Assembly: GCA_019704295.1 (NCBI GenBank)
Contig: AP024596.1
Coordinates: 2,068,501-2,132,500, forward strand
Origin: Sulfolobales archaeon HS-7
Lineage (GTDB): Archaea > Thermoproteota > Thermoprotei_A > Sulfolobales > Sulfolobaceae
DNA length: 64,000 bases
Direction of reading: 5' to 3'
This document shows, in pieces, positions 31,234 to 42,719 of the stretch; position 1 is the stretch's first letter, and every line of letters begins with the position of its first letter. The position numbers and the translations under genes were made by a program. A model generated the notes under the pieces. It did not search any database. It was given only the letters and a program-made list of their open reading frames with translations, and was not told where the DNA came from.

Positions 31234-32787
31234 TGGAGCCGGTTTCATAGGTCTGCTATTAAACTCTGGGTGGGGTTGTGTACCCACGAAAAATTTATGT
31301 CCCTTTAGTTCCATCATCTCTACTAATCCGTCTTCGCTAACTCCAGAGACGATAAAACCGTTTTTCTCCATTTCGTCAACAAAACGAGGGTTAACCTCAT
31401 ACCTATGTCTATGTCTTTCGTTTATTACTTTTCTTCCATACGCTTCCCAAACTTTTGTCCCTTCTCGTAGAATTATTTTCTGAGCTCCCAATCTCATCGT
31501 TCCTCCCAGTAGCGTAACTTTCTTCTGTTCGTCAAGCATACTTATCACGGGATAAGGGGTATTTTGATCTACCTCAGTAGTGTTCGCATTAGTATAGTTT
31601 AACACGTTCCTAGCGAACTCTACTACTGCAAGCTGAAGTCCAAAACATATTCCAAGGAACGGAATATTTTTAGTTCTTGCATATTTTATTGCGTTTATTT
31701 TACCCTCGACGCCCCTACTTCCGAATCCAGGCAAGACCACTATACCCATAGCGTCATTTAGTATAGAAAATTCCCCTTTTTCAAGTTCATTAGATTCTAA
31801 CCATACCATGTCTAGTTTTACATTCAGATACGCAGCGGCGTGAAGCATAGCTTCTTTTATACTGATGTAACTATCTTTATGTTTGGTATATTTCCCTATA
31901 AGGAAAATTTTCGCGGTTTTCCCTGAGGGATTTCTTATTTTTTCGACGAAATTTATCCATTGTGTTATATCCGGCTTCCTTTCAGGTAACCCCATTAACT
32001 TTATTATTGTTTCAATTATATTCTGCTCGTTTAGAATCATAGGAACCTCATATGGAGTATCCACGTCGTAATTTGTGAATATCTTGTCCTTCCTAACATT
32101 TGTAAAAAGGGAAATTTTATCTCTGCTCTCCTCATCAATAGGAAAAGGTGAGCGCGTTATAATAATATCAGGTTGAATTCCTATTCTCCTTAACTCTTGG
32201 ACGCTGTGTTGAAGGGGTTTAGTTTTAAGCTCTCCAGTGACCTTCAGGTACTCTACTAGCGCCGTGTGAATAAATAACACGTCAGATTCCTCGCTTTCTA
32301 GCTTCATTTGTCTAGTTGCCTCCAGGAAAGGGAGGCTTTCTATGTCTCCTACCGTCCCGCCTATTTCTACTATTGTTATTTCTGCGTCAAATAGTTTGGT
32401 TACTTGCCTTATCATAGACTTTATTTCATCCGTAATATGTGGTATTATTTGTACTGTCTGACCAAGGAATTTTCCCTCCCTTTCCTTTCTTATCGTCTCA
32501 AAGTAAACCTTTCCCGTAGTTATGTTGTTAATTTTTGTCATTTCTATGTCTATGAAACGTTCGTAATGACCAAGGTCTAAATCTGTTTCAGCCCCGTCAT
32601 TAGTTACAAACACCTCGCCGTGCATATATGGGTTCATCGTTCCTGCATCCACGTTAACGTACGGATCGATTTTTACGGCAGTTACCTTAAATCCTGCAGA
32701 CTTTAGAAGAAAACCTAGTGAAGAAGTTATTGTTCCCTTTCCTATGCTCGATAGAACTCCTCCAGTTATAAAGATGTATTTACCCAA
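31198..32787 (-). CDS. pyrG: CTP synthase
   Basis: The 529-residue protein has an N-terminal amidoligase domain ([35 protein letters not shown] metal and UTP contacts, [17 protein letters not shown] motif). The C-terminal class I glutamine amidotransferase has [10 protein letters not shown], nucleophile [14 protein letters not shown] and the late HPEF histidine/glutamate. It makes CTP from UTP and glutamine in the cytoplasm. Complete. Confidence 0.95.
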   Translation of the reverse strand: MGKYIFITGGVLSSIGKGTITSSLGFLLKSAGFKVTAVKIDPYVNVDAGTMNPYMHGEVFVTNDGAETDLDLGHYERFIDIEMTKINNITTGKVYFETIRKEREGKFLGQTVQIIPHITDEIKSMIRQVTKLFDAEITIVEIGGTVGDIESLPFLEATRQMKLESEESDVLFIHTALVEYLKVTGELKTKPLQHSVQELRRIGIQPDIIITRSPFPIDEESRDKISLFTNVRKDKIFTNYDVDTPYEVPMILNEQNIIETIIKLMGLPERKPDITQWINFVEKIRNPSGKTAKIFLIGKYTKHKDSYISIKEAMLHAAAYLNVKLDMVWLESNELEKGEFSILNDAMGIVVLPGFGSRGVEGKINAIKYARTKNIPFLGICFGLQLAVVEFARNVLNYTNANTTEVDQNTPYPVISMLDEQKKVTLLGGTMRLGAQKIILREGTKVWEAYGRKVINERHRHRYEVNPRFVDEMEKNGFIVSGVSEDGLVEMMELKGHKFFVGTQPHPEFNSRPMKPAPLFINFLRAVIS

Positions 32788-32965
32788 AGTATCGTATCAC
32801 AGTGAGGAATTCTCGAATTATTGGTTTATAAAGCTTACACTTTTATCCTTCTTCGGCGGACATACCTACAAGGGCAAGCTTTTTTCGTTAGTCGCGGGTT
32901 CGTGGTCATCGTCTTGCATTATTGATGAGATTATTCAACCTGACCACATTTAATTTCAATGAACT

Positions 32966-33055
<90 letters not shown>

Positions 33056-33219
33056 ATCTAAAAGCAAATATAATGCCTTAGGTAAAAAAACTAATGTAAC
33101 GGTATGCCTTAAAATCCACACGCAGGTGATCTTTACTTCGTTTTAGTTCTTATCATTTTTATAAAAAATAAATATATTATTTAGTTTTTTTTATTAATTA
33201 AATTACTTATTAAGAGAAA

Positions 33220-33435
33220 CTATATAACTATTGATCGTTTAACTGTAGAAAGATACTTAAGACGTTTGCGTAAAGCATTCATTAATTCCAAGAAATTCTG
33301 CAGTATCATAGTATAAACCAATTGACGACTTTCAATTCTTGAGAGATTATAATAATATCTGAAGCAAGATTCGTAAAATTCATGAAAGTATAGTTTGCCG
33401 TTAGTTACAGCAGTCTGAGAAGCCATTAGGTACAT
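33220..33435 (-). CDS. Small helical basic protein, unknown
   Basis: The frame of about 68-71 residues (ATG 33435 or 33426) is helical, aromatic and basic (KLYFHEFYESCFRYYYNLSR, LELMNALRKRLKYLS). A strong box A (TTTTTTTATATATATT) precedes the start by about 25 bases, supporting expression. The surrounding DNA is very AT-rich. No family is recognised and the call could be wrong. Confidence 0.4.
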   Translation of the reverse strand: MYLMASQTAVTNGKLYFHEFYESCFRYYYNLSRIESRQLVYTMILQNFLELMNALRKRLKYLSTVKRSIVI

Positions 33436-33739
33436 TTAATATAATATATATAAAAAAATATTAATACTATAATAATAAACTTTTATTTTATACTTTCAAA
33501 ATTGCTGCGTGAAAAACTATCTTCACTCAAAATAAACATCAAAAAGTAAGAATAACGCAGAATATTCGATTAGATTTTTTGAGTAAGACGTGCATAACAG
33601 CTATATTAATTATTTAAATATTGAATGAAGCTTCTTTATCTTAAATGGGTATTTTACATAGGTTCAAAGCGGGGAGACCTGCAGGGGATTGATACACCCT
33701 TTGTATAAGTTTAAATATCAATTCGCAGTCAATACTCTA
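33436..33739. other. AT-rich intergenic region
   Basis: It contains the promoter of the minus-strand small ORF at the left and a GTTTAAATATC box A for the 33740 gene at the right. Nothing else is recognised. Confidence 0.5.
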
Positions 33740-33946
33740 ATGGTACACACTGACGAAGTAAGGACGTTGGCAATGGCTAAACAAGGGAGTCCTTCTGTTG
33801 CTAACAGAAGTCTTCACGACATTATTATATTCACTTCCAGGTCAATGGGTTCTTCAGGACTTGTAGAGCCACTCAATTGGCATTCGGGAGCTGAAAGGCA
33901 GGAAATTCGTGCTATAAGGTGTGAAGTCCCATTACGCCGGGGGTGA
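33740..33946 (+). CDS. Small protein, unknown, upstream of the cedB region
   Basis: The 68-residue protein starts at ATG 33740 (MVHTDEVRTLAMAKQGSPSV), set by the box A GTTTAAATATC 25 bases upstream; the frame is open back to 33689 across that promoter. It contains LHDIIIFTSRSMGSSG and WHSGAERQEIRAI. Six bases separate its stop from the next gene, so the two form an operon. Family not recognised. Confidence 0.55.
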   Translation: MVHTDEVRTLAMAKQGSPSVANRSLHDIIIFTSRSMGSSGLVEPLNWHSGAERQEIRAIRCEVPLRRG

Positions 33947-33952
33947 GCCTAC

Positions 33953-34378
33953 ATGGATATAAATATAGACGATCTGAAAAAGTTTTTGGAAAATAAGGTA
34001 AATGAATTAAGGAAGGAAACTGAGTACTACGAGTATTTACTAAGTCTAGTAGAGAGCGGAGAACTAAGTAGAGTTAGAAGTAATAGAGCTTCTATCGACT
34101 CAATAAAATCAGTAACCAATGAGGTGATTGCAGAAGTGTATTTTTCTCCCCCCACCTTAAGAATCGTGGCAAAACGTCCAATCCACGTAACTCAAGCCCA
34201 GTTAGGTGTAATAAACAGGATATTACAGGAAGAAAAAAATCAAAGTGGTATAGAGTACGAGGTTTCCTCGGATAGGGAATACATCAAGGAGATCTTAATA
34301 AATAACATTAATGAGCAAATAGTATATACTAAGATTAAAGCAGAAATGCAAACGTTATTAGAGCGAATTTACAGTTAA
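33953..34378 (+). CDS. Conserved-type helical protein, unknown
   Basis: The 141-residue protein has an N-terminal helical part (IDDLKKFLENKVNELRKETE), a beta hairpin (EVIAEVYFSPPTLRIVAKRP) and a long helical C-terminus. A GGGGGTGAG ribosome site precedes the ATG. It is in an operon with the 33740 gene and ends seven bases from the convergent cedB-like gene. It may serve DNA metabolism by context, but nothing in it proves that. Confidence 0.55.
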   Translation: MDINIDDLKKFLENKVNELRKETEYYEYLLSLVESGELSRVRSNRASIDSIKSVTNEVIAEVYFSPPTLRIVAKRPIHVTQAQLGVINRILQEEKNQSGIEYEVSSDREYIKEILINNINEQIVYTKIKAEMQTLLERIYS

Positions 34379-34385
34379 GGACACT

Positions 34386-36149
34386 TTATCTTTTCATGAC
34401 ATCTAACTTAACCCTAACCGGTCTAGGATCTCCTAAAAATCTTATGAGAGCCTCTCCCCTGTTCAGGAAAACCAGACTATCCTTAATGTCTTCCTCATTA
34501 ATTGTAACATACCTGTTCATTCCTTTCCAAAGTTCCTTGTCCCCATTGTTCATAATAATGGTTAGCCCCATATTATTTAAGTACACGTCTGATGATAAAC
34601 CTAAATCGCTGACGTTCTGAGTAGCTACCATGATTGAAATACCATAACCCCGCCCCTTTTTTACGTATTCTGCTATAATCGAGAAATCCCCCTCATATCT
34701 TAAAAGCGTCCATGCCTCGTCTATTATCACGCCCACTTTTATTTCATCCGGAGTATTCATAGAAAAAATATTCATTAAATTAGTTAGTATCGAGTATATG
34801 TAAAGTCGAATTATGTCATCGTTCCTAATCAGACTAAGATCTACGACGTTAATACCGTTTTTGATTTTAAAATCACTCTTACCAATATCATACATTAACA
34901 CCGTGTTTATTACCTTGTTTAAGATTAACCTATCTCTATTCTCAATCTCAAGCCTGTTTAAAGAGTCAAGAACATCGTTCCATGAGAGCTTATTGAAAAG
35001 TAAACTTTCTCCTTTAAGTTCTACTGACATTTTAAGGGCAGCATTAAGTTCAGCACTTATCTCCTTAGATAATCCAAACGATAGAGACAAAATTCGTTCT
35101 ATTTGCGATATTCTATCACTTATGGTACAGTAATATGGTTCAATTAGGTTAAAATTTGTATATAATGGATTGATGATGTAAAACGGAATACCATAATTCC
35201 TCAGTCTTTTCTTAAAATCCCCCTTGATATCGAAGATAACTGTGGGAACACTATCAATAATGGAAAGCTTAACCGCAATTGAGAGCAGAGTTTCTGTTTT
35301 TCCGGTTCCGCTCGGACCTAAAATCAACACGTGTGGGTTTAATGAACTTTCAATGTTCCAAAAAACGGGGGTTTCAAGTTCAAGATCTCTTCCGAGATAC
35401 AATCCTTTCTCAATAAGACCTTTAGACGGATACCTAGGTATAGTAAGGGCCGTGGCCCAAGGAATTGCGGTCGATATTCCGTTTATACGGGGTAATTTTG
35501 CCTGAAAGAAGTCTGATATGTCTTTCTCCTCCGCAGGCCTAGCCCTTATTCCCAAAGATTCCAGACCCTTTTGAATAACCCTTAGTTGGGCCTTGACTTC
35601 GTCAACCGAACTTCCTTGTGTCATTATTAATACACCATACCTAAATGGCGGATCTCCACTATTTACTCTCTTTACTATATCTTCTAGTATCCTGATTTCA
35701 TTTTGGACTCTCTGGTTTGAAGGATCTGCTTCTAATTCTATGCGTAGATTCTGAATTTTCTGAAATACTTTACTTAGGAACTGTTCTCTATCCAAACTAA
35801 TTTTCTGAATAATAATATTAATAGTACTATTAATATTTAGTATTTTATAAAAATTAATTATTTTAGTTTTTAAAACTTCTCCATCGAAGTCCCTAAAGTC
35901 GTATTCCACGTCATCTACAGCAAGGGAACCTACGAACCCTACAGAACTCTTAAACACACCTTTTTCTACAAACTGATAGAAATTATCTGTCTTTATTATC
36001 ATCTTTTTAATCTTGTTATTAAAAAGATATATTACTATAATTAAATATAAAAGAAGGAAGTAAAGATTTCTTGTTACGATGGAAAGTGTTGATATAAATA
36101 ATAGTAGAAGAATTAACTCCTTGTTTATTTTAATTCGTCCCTTATTCAC
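34386..36149 (-). CDS. cedB: CedB-like DNA import ATPase (HerA/VirB4 family)
   Basis: The 587-residue protein has two N-terminal membrane helices (about residues 11-42), Walker A LILGPSGTGKTETL near 276-289 and Walker B VGVIIDEAWTLLR near 470. It then has SIMVATQNVSDLGL, the arginine-finger/sensor region of VirB4/HerA ATPases. This plan is that of CedB, the motor of the crenarchaeal exchange of DNA system, which imports chromosomal DNA after UV-induced aggregation. CedA-type membrane proteins are not nearby, as in other Sulfolobales. It is a chromosomal gene, separate from the plasmid ATPases. Confidence 0.75.
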   Translation of the reverse strand: MNKGRIKINKELILLLLFISTLSIVTRNLYFLLLYLIIVIYLFNNKIKKMIIKTDNFYQFVEKGVFKSSVGFVGSLAVDDVEYDFRDFDGEVLKTKIINFYKILNINSTINIIIQKISLDREQFLSKVFQKIQNLRIELEADPSNQRVQNEIRILEDIVKRVNSGDPPFRYGVLIMTQGSSVDEVKAQLRVIQKGLESLGIRARPAEEKDISDFFQAKLPRINGISTAIPWATALTIPRYPSKGLIEKGLYLGRDLELETPVFWNIESSLNPHVLILGPSGTGKTETLLSIAVKLSIIDSVPTVIFDIKGDFKKRLRNYGIPFYIINPLYTNFNLIEPYYCTISDRISQIERILSLSFGLSKEISAELNAALKMSVELKGESLLFNKLSWNDVLDSLNRLEIENRDRLILNKVINTVLMYDIGKSDFKIKNGINVVDLSLIRNDDIIRLYIYSILTNLMNIFSMNTPDEIKVGVIIDEAWTLLRYEGDFSIIAEYVKKGRGYGISIMVATQNVSDLGLSSDVYLNNMGLTIIMNNGDKELWKGMNRYVTINEEDIKDSLVFLNRGEALIRFLGDPRPVRVKLDVMKR

Positions 36150-36379
36150 ACATTAGCTTAACACCAAAAACCTACACGGAGTAAGTCGTTACTAAAATAC
36201 GTTCTCTTATGTTTTAGCTAAATATTCCTACAACGGAAAGGTGTCCTAAACGCGAAAATTACGATAATTTAGTAAAGTGTTAGAAACCCATAGTATACGT
36301 AATCTGCGAATAACCGGTGTAATGAAATATGAAAAACCAGGAAAGATTTTATAAAGCTAATTCATAGTTCAAATATCTC

Positions 36380-36595
36380 ATGGAGTACAGCAAAGTTAAG
36401 ATAGGCGATAAAGAAATAGAGCTAAACGAGGAGGTGATATCGACGCTTAACGAGTATGTAAGGACTCAAATGACGCTAGACGAGTTAGCTAAGAAGTTAA
36501 ATCTCGCTGGGTGGGAGGAAGCTTATCAGTTAATAGTTAATACAGAGAGCTGGCTATTTTGGACTCCTCTCTCACTTCAGAGAAAGACCAAATAG
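36380..36595 (+). CDS. Small protein, unknown
   Basis: The 71-residue protein reads VKIGDKEIELNEEVISTLNE, YVRTQMTLDELAKKLNLAGW, with a MTLDELAKKL helix-turn-helix-like part. ATG 36380 lies behind an ATTTTATAAAGC box A. It stands alone before tRNA-Ala. Its clean promoter and codon use suggest a real gene. Confidence 0.6.
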   Translation: MEYSKVKIGDKEIELNEEVISTLNEYVRTQMTLDELAKKLNLAGWEEAYQLIVNTESWLFWTPLSLQRKTK

Positions 36596-36625
36596 TTTTT
36601 TAGCACATTAAATGCATGAATTTAT

Positions 36626-37292
<667 letters not shown>

Positions 37293-37781
37293 ATAAGGTA
37301 CAGTGAGAAAGAAAAATTAAAAATTACGTTTATCAATACAAAGCGATTAGGACGTGTTTTTCTGATTCATGGTCTTATCAGGAGTACGGAATTCTACAAA
37401 TACTTAAGGGAAGTTCCCACATGATCATTTTAGAATGTTGAGGGATGCGTTATAGTTCCTATCTATATCCCCCTAATTGATGTCTGTAATACATGTTATT
37501 TCTATAAAAATTCTGGTTTATAAACTAACTAGAGTCTGTCATACATTAGAAACTGTTAAAGATCCTCCACCTCCTTAACCTCTTCAAAATTAATTTTTTC
37601 TCAACTAGTTAACTCTTAACACCTTCTCCTACCGTGACATAAAACCACAAATCCTGACCAGAGGCGAAGAAGTTGAATCTCTCACAATAATGTTTAACGT
37701 TAATTTTACCATAGGGGACTATTCTCGGGTAGGTTAGAGAACTCAATAACATTTTTACTTTACTCGGAAAGTGACTATTAA
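37293..37781. other. Intergenic stretch with a short ORF remnant
   Basis: No intact gene. A start-less plus-strand frame at about 37620-37735 reads FSYRDIKPQILTRGEEVESL before a stop and is probably a relic. The right end carries the promoter of the pncB gene. Confidence 0.4.
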
Positions 37782-38933
37782 ATGAGATTATACGTGTTCA
37801 ATGAAAAAGACATAGTTGAGGGCAGGGCAACTGATGTATATTTCAGAAGAACCTTAGATACATTAAATCACCTTAATATGAGAGACGTTAAGGTAAGAAT
37901 AGAAGTGCATTCATATGGAATGCCAGAAGGGTATGAATGGGCCGTTCTAGCTGGGATCGAAGAAGTTCTATACGTTCTTAAGGATAAGCCATTTACGATT
38001 TACTCAATGCCTGAGGGAACTCTATTCAAAAGGGTCGAACCTGTTATGGTTATAGAGGGCAATTACGCAGATTTCGCAGTATACGAAACAGTAGTATTGG
38101 GTATTCTAAGGCATAGTACGAGCATTGCAACCAAAGCTGCTAGAATAAAAAGGAGGGCCATGAACAAGACAGTTTTATTTTTCGGTCTTAGAGCTCTTCA
38201 TCCCTCGATAATGCCGATGGCGGACAGATCAGCGTATATTGGAGGTGCTGACGGCGTATCTGGAGAATTCTCAAAAGATTTCATAGGTATCACACCCTCT
38301 GGAACTATGCCACATGCATTAATGTTAGCCGTAGGGGATAACGAAAAAGCATGGAAAGGTTTTGACGAAGCGGTTTCGGAAGACGTACCCAGAATAGTAC
38401 TTGTTGACACCTTTGATGATGAGAGAAATGAAGTACTGAAGGCAATCCAAATCCTAGGGAAGAAACTTTACGGCGTCAGATTAGATACTCCCTCTAGTAG
38501 AAGGGGTAACATGAAAGCTATTATCGAGGAAATTAAATGGAACCTACATGTGTTGGGATACGATAATATAAAATTCGTAGTAAGTGGAGGATTAGATGAA
38601 AACGACATTGAACAATTAAAGGACGTAGTCGATATATTTGGAGTCGGAACTAGCATAGCATTTCCACCTAGCGTAGATTTAAGTATGGATATTATAGAGA
38701 AAGAAATTAACGGGAGGTGGGTTCCAATAACTAAGAGGGGGAAATGGCCCGGAATGAAACAGGTATTCAGAAGAGAACCTCTTGATGATGAAATAAAGTT
38801 ATGGAATGAAAAAGGCGAAGGAAAACCCCTCCTTCAAAAGGTAATGGATAATGGGAGGATAATTACTGAAATTCCATCAGTAAATAAGATACGGGAATAC
38901 GTATTAGGACAGCTTGACAGACTTATTCAATGA
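37782..38933 (+). CDS. pncB: Nicotinate phosphoribosyltransferase
   Basis: The 383-residue protein of the NAPRTase/QPRTase fold shows [24 protein letters not shown], the barrel segment [33 protein letters not shown] and [13 protein letters not shown] motifs, and a late [10 protein letters not shown] phosphate loop. It salvages nicotinate to NaMN for NAD synthesis; nadE at 48.5 kb supplies the last step. The 3' end overlaps the convergent PhoU-like gene by 11 bases. Confidence 0.9.
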   Translation: MRLYVFNEKDIVEGRATDVYFRRTLDTLNHLNMRDVKVRIEVHSYGMPEGYEWAVLAGIEEVLYVLKDKPFTIYSMPEGTLFKRVEPVMVIEGNYADFAVYETVVLGILRHSTSIATKAARIKRRAMNKTVLFFGLRALHPSIMPMADRSAYIGGADGVSGEFSKDFIGITPSGTMPHALMLAVGDNEKAWKGFDEAVSEDVPRIVLVDTFDDERNEVLKAIQILGKKLYGVRLDTPSSRRGNMKAIIEEIKWNLHVLGYDNIKFVVSGGLDENDIEQLKDVVDIFGVGTSIAFPPSVDLSMDIIEKEINGRWVPITKRGKWPGMKQVFRREPLDDEIKLWNEKGEGKPLLQKVMDNGRIITEIPSVNKIREYVLGQLDRLIQ

Positions 38934-39981
38934 TTATTTCTTTCATGTTCTCTATAGCCCTGTTAAAAGATATTTCTACTATGGGCTCCATTCTCCTTAT
39001 ACTATTGTAGAGTCTCAAGGTAATTACCCTTAATGTCATAGATACTGCAGGGTTATTCAAGTTATTTACTTCTTTCTCGAGATCTTCTAACTCCGTTATT
39101 AGAACTCTCCTTATCGTCCGTAATTCCTCCGATACATCATTACACATTTTCATGTCTTCTTTAGATAAAACCTTAATAGCGTGGTCTATTACGACCATGG
39201 TCTGTTCTATTATTGTATTTAGTTTTGGCCAAAAATTCTTAAGCGATTGAATATCTGTTGGAGACAAAAGGAGTATATCTGTAGCTGCTTCACTTATTTC
39301 GTCAGCAGCTTCTTCCAACGATTTTACAAGTATCCTGTTTCCCACAATTTGTATTCTCTTCACGCCTATTACCGTGCTTAACGTTCTATTTGACTGTGCC
39401 ATTATTAGCTGTCTCAGGCTTAAGAAGTAGAGTCTGTCGATTTCCTTCTCTATTTCTAAGACTTCTTGAAGGAAAGCTCTGCTGGATTCCTTTATACCTA
39501 GGTTAAGGTAATGAAGCATTTGTTTTAGAGAGTTACTCATCCTAGTAATTAACCCAGACATGGTGTATTTAGACGGATCTAGGAAAGATTGTATCGTTAT
39601 AGAATCTGGCAACTGAGATACTATTTCTAAACCAATTAACCCTCTAGCAGTTTCCTTAATTTTCTTTATGGTATCGTCATCAAGGAATCCTTTACCCATT
39701 TCTACAGTTATCTTATCATAGCCCAGTATGTAGGAGGAGTAAATTATTTTACTAATGAGTTCGGGTGAGGGTTGTGACGAAATTCTTACTGTTAGCTCCT
39801 TACTTGAAGATTCCACTTTCATAGTAGGAGGGAGTATTTTAATAGAACCGTCCTCATCGGGTTCTATATAGACGCTGTCTCCTGGTGATAACGAAGTCTC
39901 CTTTACCCAATCCGCGGGAAGCGATACCATAAGCGTTGACTTTCCGAATCGCTGTACTTTTCTTATCTCCATAAACACCAC
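38923..39981 (-). CDS. AbrB-PhoU phosphate regulator
   Basis: The protein of about 352 residues (ATG 39972 is an alternative start) has an N-terminal SpoVT/AbrB domain ([20 protein letters not shown], then [16 protein letters not shown]). Two PhoU-type helical bundles follow, the first recognisable from [19 protein letters not shown]. This fusion is the archaeal PhoU-like regulator of phosphate uptake, acting on DNA or on transporter partners in the cytoplasm. It is on the same strand as the DUF711 and molybdopterin genes upstream. Confidence 0.85.
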   Translation of the reverse strand: MVFMEIRKVQRFGKSTLMVSLPADWVKETSLSPGDSVYIEPDEDGSIKILPPTMKVESSSKELTVRISSQPSPELISKIIYSSYILGYDKITVEMGKGFLDDDTIKKIKETARGLIGLEIVSQLPDSITIQSFLDPSKYTMSGLITRMSNSLKQMLHYLNLGIKESSRAFLQEVLEIEKEIDRLYFLSLRQLIMAQSNRTLSTVIGVKRIQIVGNRILVKSLEEAADEISEAATDILLLSPTDIQSLKNFWPKLNTIIEQTMVVIDHAIKVLSKEDMKMCNDVSEELRTIRRVLITELEDLEKEVNNLNNPAVSMTLRVITLRLYNSIRRMEPIVEISFNRAIENMKEIIIE

Positions 39982-40028
39982 TATGAAATGTATAAATCGG
40001 TTAAAGTTTATAAAAGTAATCTTTACAG

Positions 40029-41027
40029 TTATAATATCTTGGTAACAATTGGTATATCTCCAAATCCATTTATATGGATAACTTCGTGTTTATTTATATC
40101 GCTTACGGGTATTACTCTTGCGCCGATAGGTCTTTTTTTAACCTTATGTAATGCTATTAGATCTAACAGGAGAGATCTCATCAGATTCATATCACTCTTA
40201 ATAGGTATCATATCTACTCCTGCTACGCAAACTTGAGAAAACATTACGAAATGGTAAAGACCTAATCTCCCCTCCTTTACCCTTTTCATAAGTAATGAGT
40301 CTTCTCCTAAGGGAAGCATAACTTCCTTGAAACCTATTGATTTTATTAATTTCGAATACCTTTCTATTATTGAATTAAGGTTCCTTACAGTATATAAATT
40401 TGAGGGACTAAATAGTCTACTTATTCTTCGCTCGATTAGTCTTCCTACGCTATCATCCATCCAAGGGGAAAGTGAAGGGTCAAGACCAAGATATTCTGAT
40501 CCGATTTCGCTAGATATCTTTTTAACTTCCTTTTCTGCCGTAAGTAAATCTTGCTTAACCGTACCCCTCATGAATGATTCGACGTAGAGTAGACTAGCTC
40601 CTATGCCATCCACATTGTTCGCACTTCCTGCTGGAAAGTAGGGCGTAGTCAAGAAATCGTTATTTATCAATACTGATACCCTAGAGGCTTCATCAGGTTC
40701 AAGGTTTATGATCTCCTTAACGACTATATTTATATCAGTTTCATGATTGAGAAGTATTGAACCATAAACGTTATCGAATTCCTTAATTACGTTATGAAAA
40801 GTTTTTCCATCTAGCTTATTAGGGGTTAAGTGTAACAGGGAAAACTTTACTTCATTATCATCAACGAGGTCTAGCAAAGCCAATGGATCCGTTTTAGTTG
40901 GGGGAAACGCTATTCTTCTCGTCCATATTTCTATTGGCGATGAGACGGATTTCAGCTGAGAAATTGCCTCCTTAACTTTACCTTTGTCTGGTTGCGATAT
41001 AAATCTCGTAAGAGCCCTTATTCGCAT
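40029..41027 (-). CDS. DUF711 (UPF0210-like) protein
   Basis: The 332-residue protein has features of the DUF711 group: N-terminal [33 protein letters not shown] and [20 protein letters not shown] near the middle, and [13 protein letters not shown]. Related proteins were proposed to resemble pyruvate-formate-lyase-like folds, but the function is unknown. Its start codon lies two bases from the stop of the molybdopterin gene, so the two are co-translated. Confidence 0.75.
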   Translation of the reverse strand: MRIRALTRFISQPDKGKVKEAISQLKSVSSPIEIWTRRIAFPPTKTDPLALLDLVDDNEVKFSLLHLTPNKLDGKTFHNVIKEFDNVYGSILLNHETDINIVVKEIINLEPDEASRVSVLINNDFLTTPYFPAGSANNVDGIGASLLYVESFMRGTVKQDLLTAEKEVKKISSEIGSEYLGLDPSLSPWMDDSVGRLIERRISRLFSPSNLYTVRNLNSIIERYSKLIKSIGFKEVMLPLGEDSLLMKRVKEGRLGLYHFVMFSQVCVAGVDMIPIKSDMNLMRSLLLDLIALHKVKKRPIGARVIPVSDINKHEVIHINGFGDIPIVTKIL

Positions 41028-41029
41028 GC

Positions 41030-41626
41030 TTATTTTCTTCTTTTTCTAATATTTATAATGCTTAGGAGATCGTACTTTTCGGCATAACGCTGTTCTTTCC
41101 AAGGATCCCCTAGCATATGATATCCTCTTCGCTCCCAGAATCCTGGGATATTATCTCGCATAACTTCTATTCCGACAATCCATTTAGCACTTTTCCATCC
41201 GTAAAGATATGGGATCAAAGCCCTAACGGGACCTCCATGCTCAGGTCTTAGTGGATTTCCGTTAAATTTTAATGCAAGAATGGATCTCTCCATCATTGCA
41301 TATTCTATGGGTATATTTGTACTATAACCGTCTGCTGAGTGAAGCATAACGAAATGCCCTTTAGGTTTGACCTTATCCAAGACTAGTGAAAGTCTAATCC
41401 CCTCCCACGTATCGTTAATTCTTGACCAACCGGTAACGCAGTGAAAATCTGTGGTAATTGAAATCATAGGATAGCTCGTTAAGTCTTTCCATGAAATGCT
41501 TATTTCATTATCCACTTCTCCAAACACCCTTAGACTAAAATTTTCCTTGTCAACATGAGGTGTATCTCCTATACTCATCACTGGAAACTTGTCGGTAACT
41601 ACTTGGTTTGGTGGTATTTCCTGCAT
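41030..41626 (-). CDS. Sulfite-oxidase-type molybdopterin protein
   Basis: The 198-residue protein with the oxidoreductase molybdopterin-binding fold shows DFHCVTGWSRINDTWEGIRL (the Cys, about residue 62, is the expected Mo ligand). It also has HSADGYSTNIPIEYAM, EHGGPVRALIPYLYGWKSAK and a final GFWERRGYHMLGDPW. No Tat or Sec signal is visible, so a cytoplasmic location is likely. Substrate unknown. It is first gene of the operon with DUF711. Confidence 0.85.
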   Translation of the reverse strand: MQEIPPNQVVTDKFPVMSIGDTPHVDKENFSLRVFGEVDNEISISWKDLTSYPMISITTDFHCVTGWSRINDTWEGIRLSLVLDKVKPKGHFVMLHSADGYSTNIPIEYAMMERSILALKFNGNPLRPEHGGPVRALIPYLYGWKSAKWIVGIEVMRDNIPGFWERRGYHMLGDPWKEQRYAEKYDLLSIINIRKRRK

Positions 41627-42167
41627 AACAATCTCTCAGAACTATAACGTTAAAAGTTTCTGCTTAATTTCTTTTTGAAATATCATCAATGGTGATTTTG
41701 CGTCGGGGCCGCTCACGCGTTCATTGTGAATTGTAATTTGGGATAAAGTGTAATAAAATACAGTAAATCGTCTTAGTGGAAATATCCACCAGTCATTGCG
41801 GTAGTATTGAATAAAATTTGTCGTAGTTATTGAAATAAACTGAATGTGCAATAGAGACGTGATCGCCCTCGGGTTGTTCTATGACCCTTTTATAACTTTG
41901 AAAGTCAAAGTTATTTAATAAGAATATGCTTCCTGGGCAATTCAGGTGTCAATTGCAAACTGTAATTATTGTTGAGACTGGTCAGATAAGGGAAGCTGTA
42001 AACCGCGGATCCCTACCCAGTCAATGCCGATCGTTTAATTAAATTTATTCTTTTTCTAAACAAATTGGATTCGGAAAAAACCCATTAACGGTCCATTACG
42101 AATTCGGAACTCTGATAAAGGTTAAAGTTAGTGATAGATTAATCTATTCGTAAAGAGGTTGCATCTG
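41627..42167. other. Intergenic region with diverged repeat (family M, copy 1)
   Basis: No convincing gene; an open frame at 41642-41851 (-) is aromatic-rich but lacks a promoter. The part at about 41930-42100 is a diverged member of a repeat family also seen at 47310 and 58738. Shared landmarks are TGTCAATTGCAAACTGTAAT, then TTAAATTTATTC plus a T/A run, then AACGGtCC. Confidence 0.45.
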
Positions 42168-42719
42168 ATGAGAGTATTCGTGGGAATTCCAATAAATCAG
42201 GACAGTAAAATTTCCAGCTTACTCGGTGAGATAAGCCAGGTGGGAGAAGTAAAACTAGTAGAATTGGATAACATTCACTTGACTTTGTTGTTTATAGGTG
42301 AAAAGCCTGACCACTTAGCAAAAGAACTAATAAAGGCGTGCCGAACTGTAGCGTTTAAAAGCTTTGAAGTCTCGTTGAAGGGAATTGGAGTCTTCCCTAA
42401 TTTAAGTAGACCGCGTGTTATATGGATAGGAGTAGAGAAGGGAAAAGGAGAGTTGATACTAATAAGGAATAAACTAATTGCAAACTTGGCCAAAATAGGT
42501 ATAAAACCAGACGATGAATCGGATTTCTCGCCTCATATAACATTGGCAAGAGTTAGAGGTGGGGTGAATATAGGAAAACTCACTGAGATTATAGAACGCT
42601 ATTCAGACTACACGTTCCTTACTTTCAACGTAAATAGCTTCTTTGTTTTTAAAAGTACACTAACAAAAAACGGTCCTATATATGAGGAATTATCTGAAGT
42701 GAAGGTAAGTGAATCTTGA
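42168..42719 (+). CDS. thpR: RNA 2',3'-cyclic phosphodiesterase (ligase-like)
   Basis: The 183-residue member of the 2H family has its two catalytic H-x-T motifs: NIHLTLLFIG near residue 40 and FSPHITLARV near 122. ATG 42168 (MRVFVGIPI) is preferred to TTG 42159. The enzyme opens 2',3'-cyclic phosphates or joins 2'-5' RNA ends. Its gene overlaps the CCA-transferase gene by 11 bases, a coupling that is common in archaea. Confidence 0.9.
   Translation: MRVFVGIPINQDSKISSLLGEISQVGEVKLVELDNIHLTLLFIGEKPDHLAKELIKACRTVAFKSFEVSLKGIGVFPNLSRPRVIWIGVEKGKGELILIRNKLIANLAKIGIKPDDESDFSPHITLARVRGGVNIGKLTEIIERYSDYTFLTFNVNSFFVFKSTLTKNGPIYEELSEVKVSES

Noticed and set aside
41642..41851. 69-codon minus-strand ORF after the molybdopterin gene
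   Set aside because: Aromatic-rich, no ribosome site or box A, and codon use unlike the neighbours; kept only as a remark.
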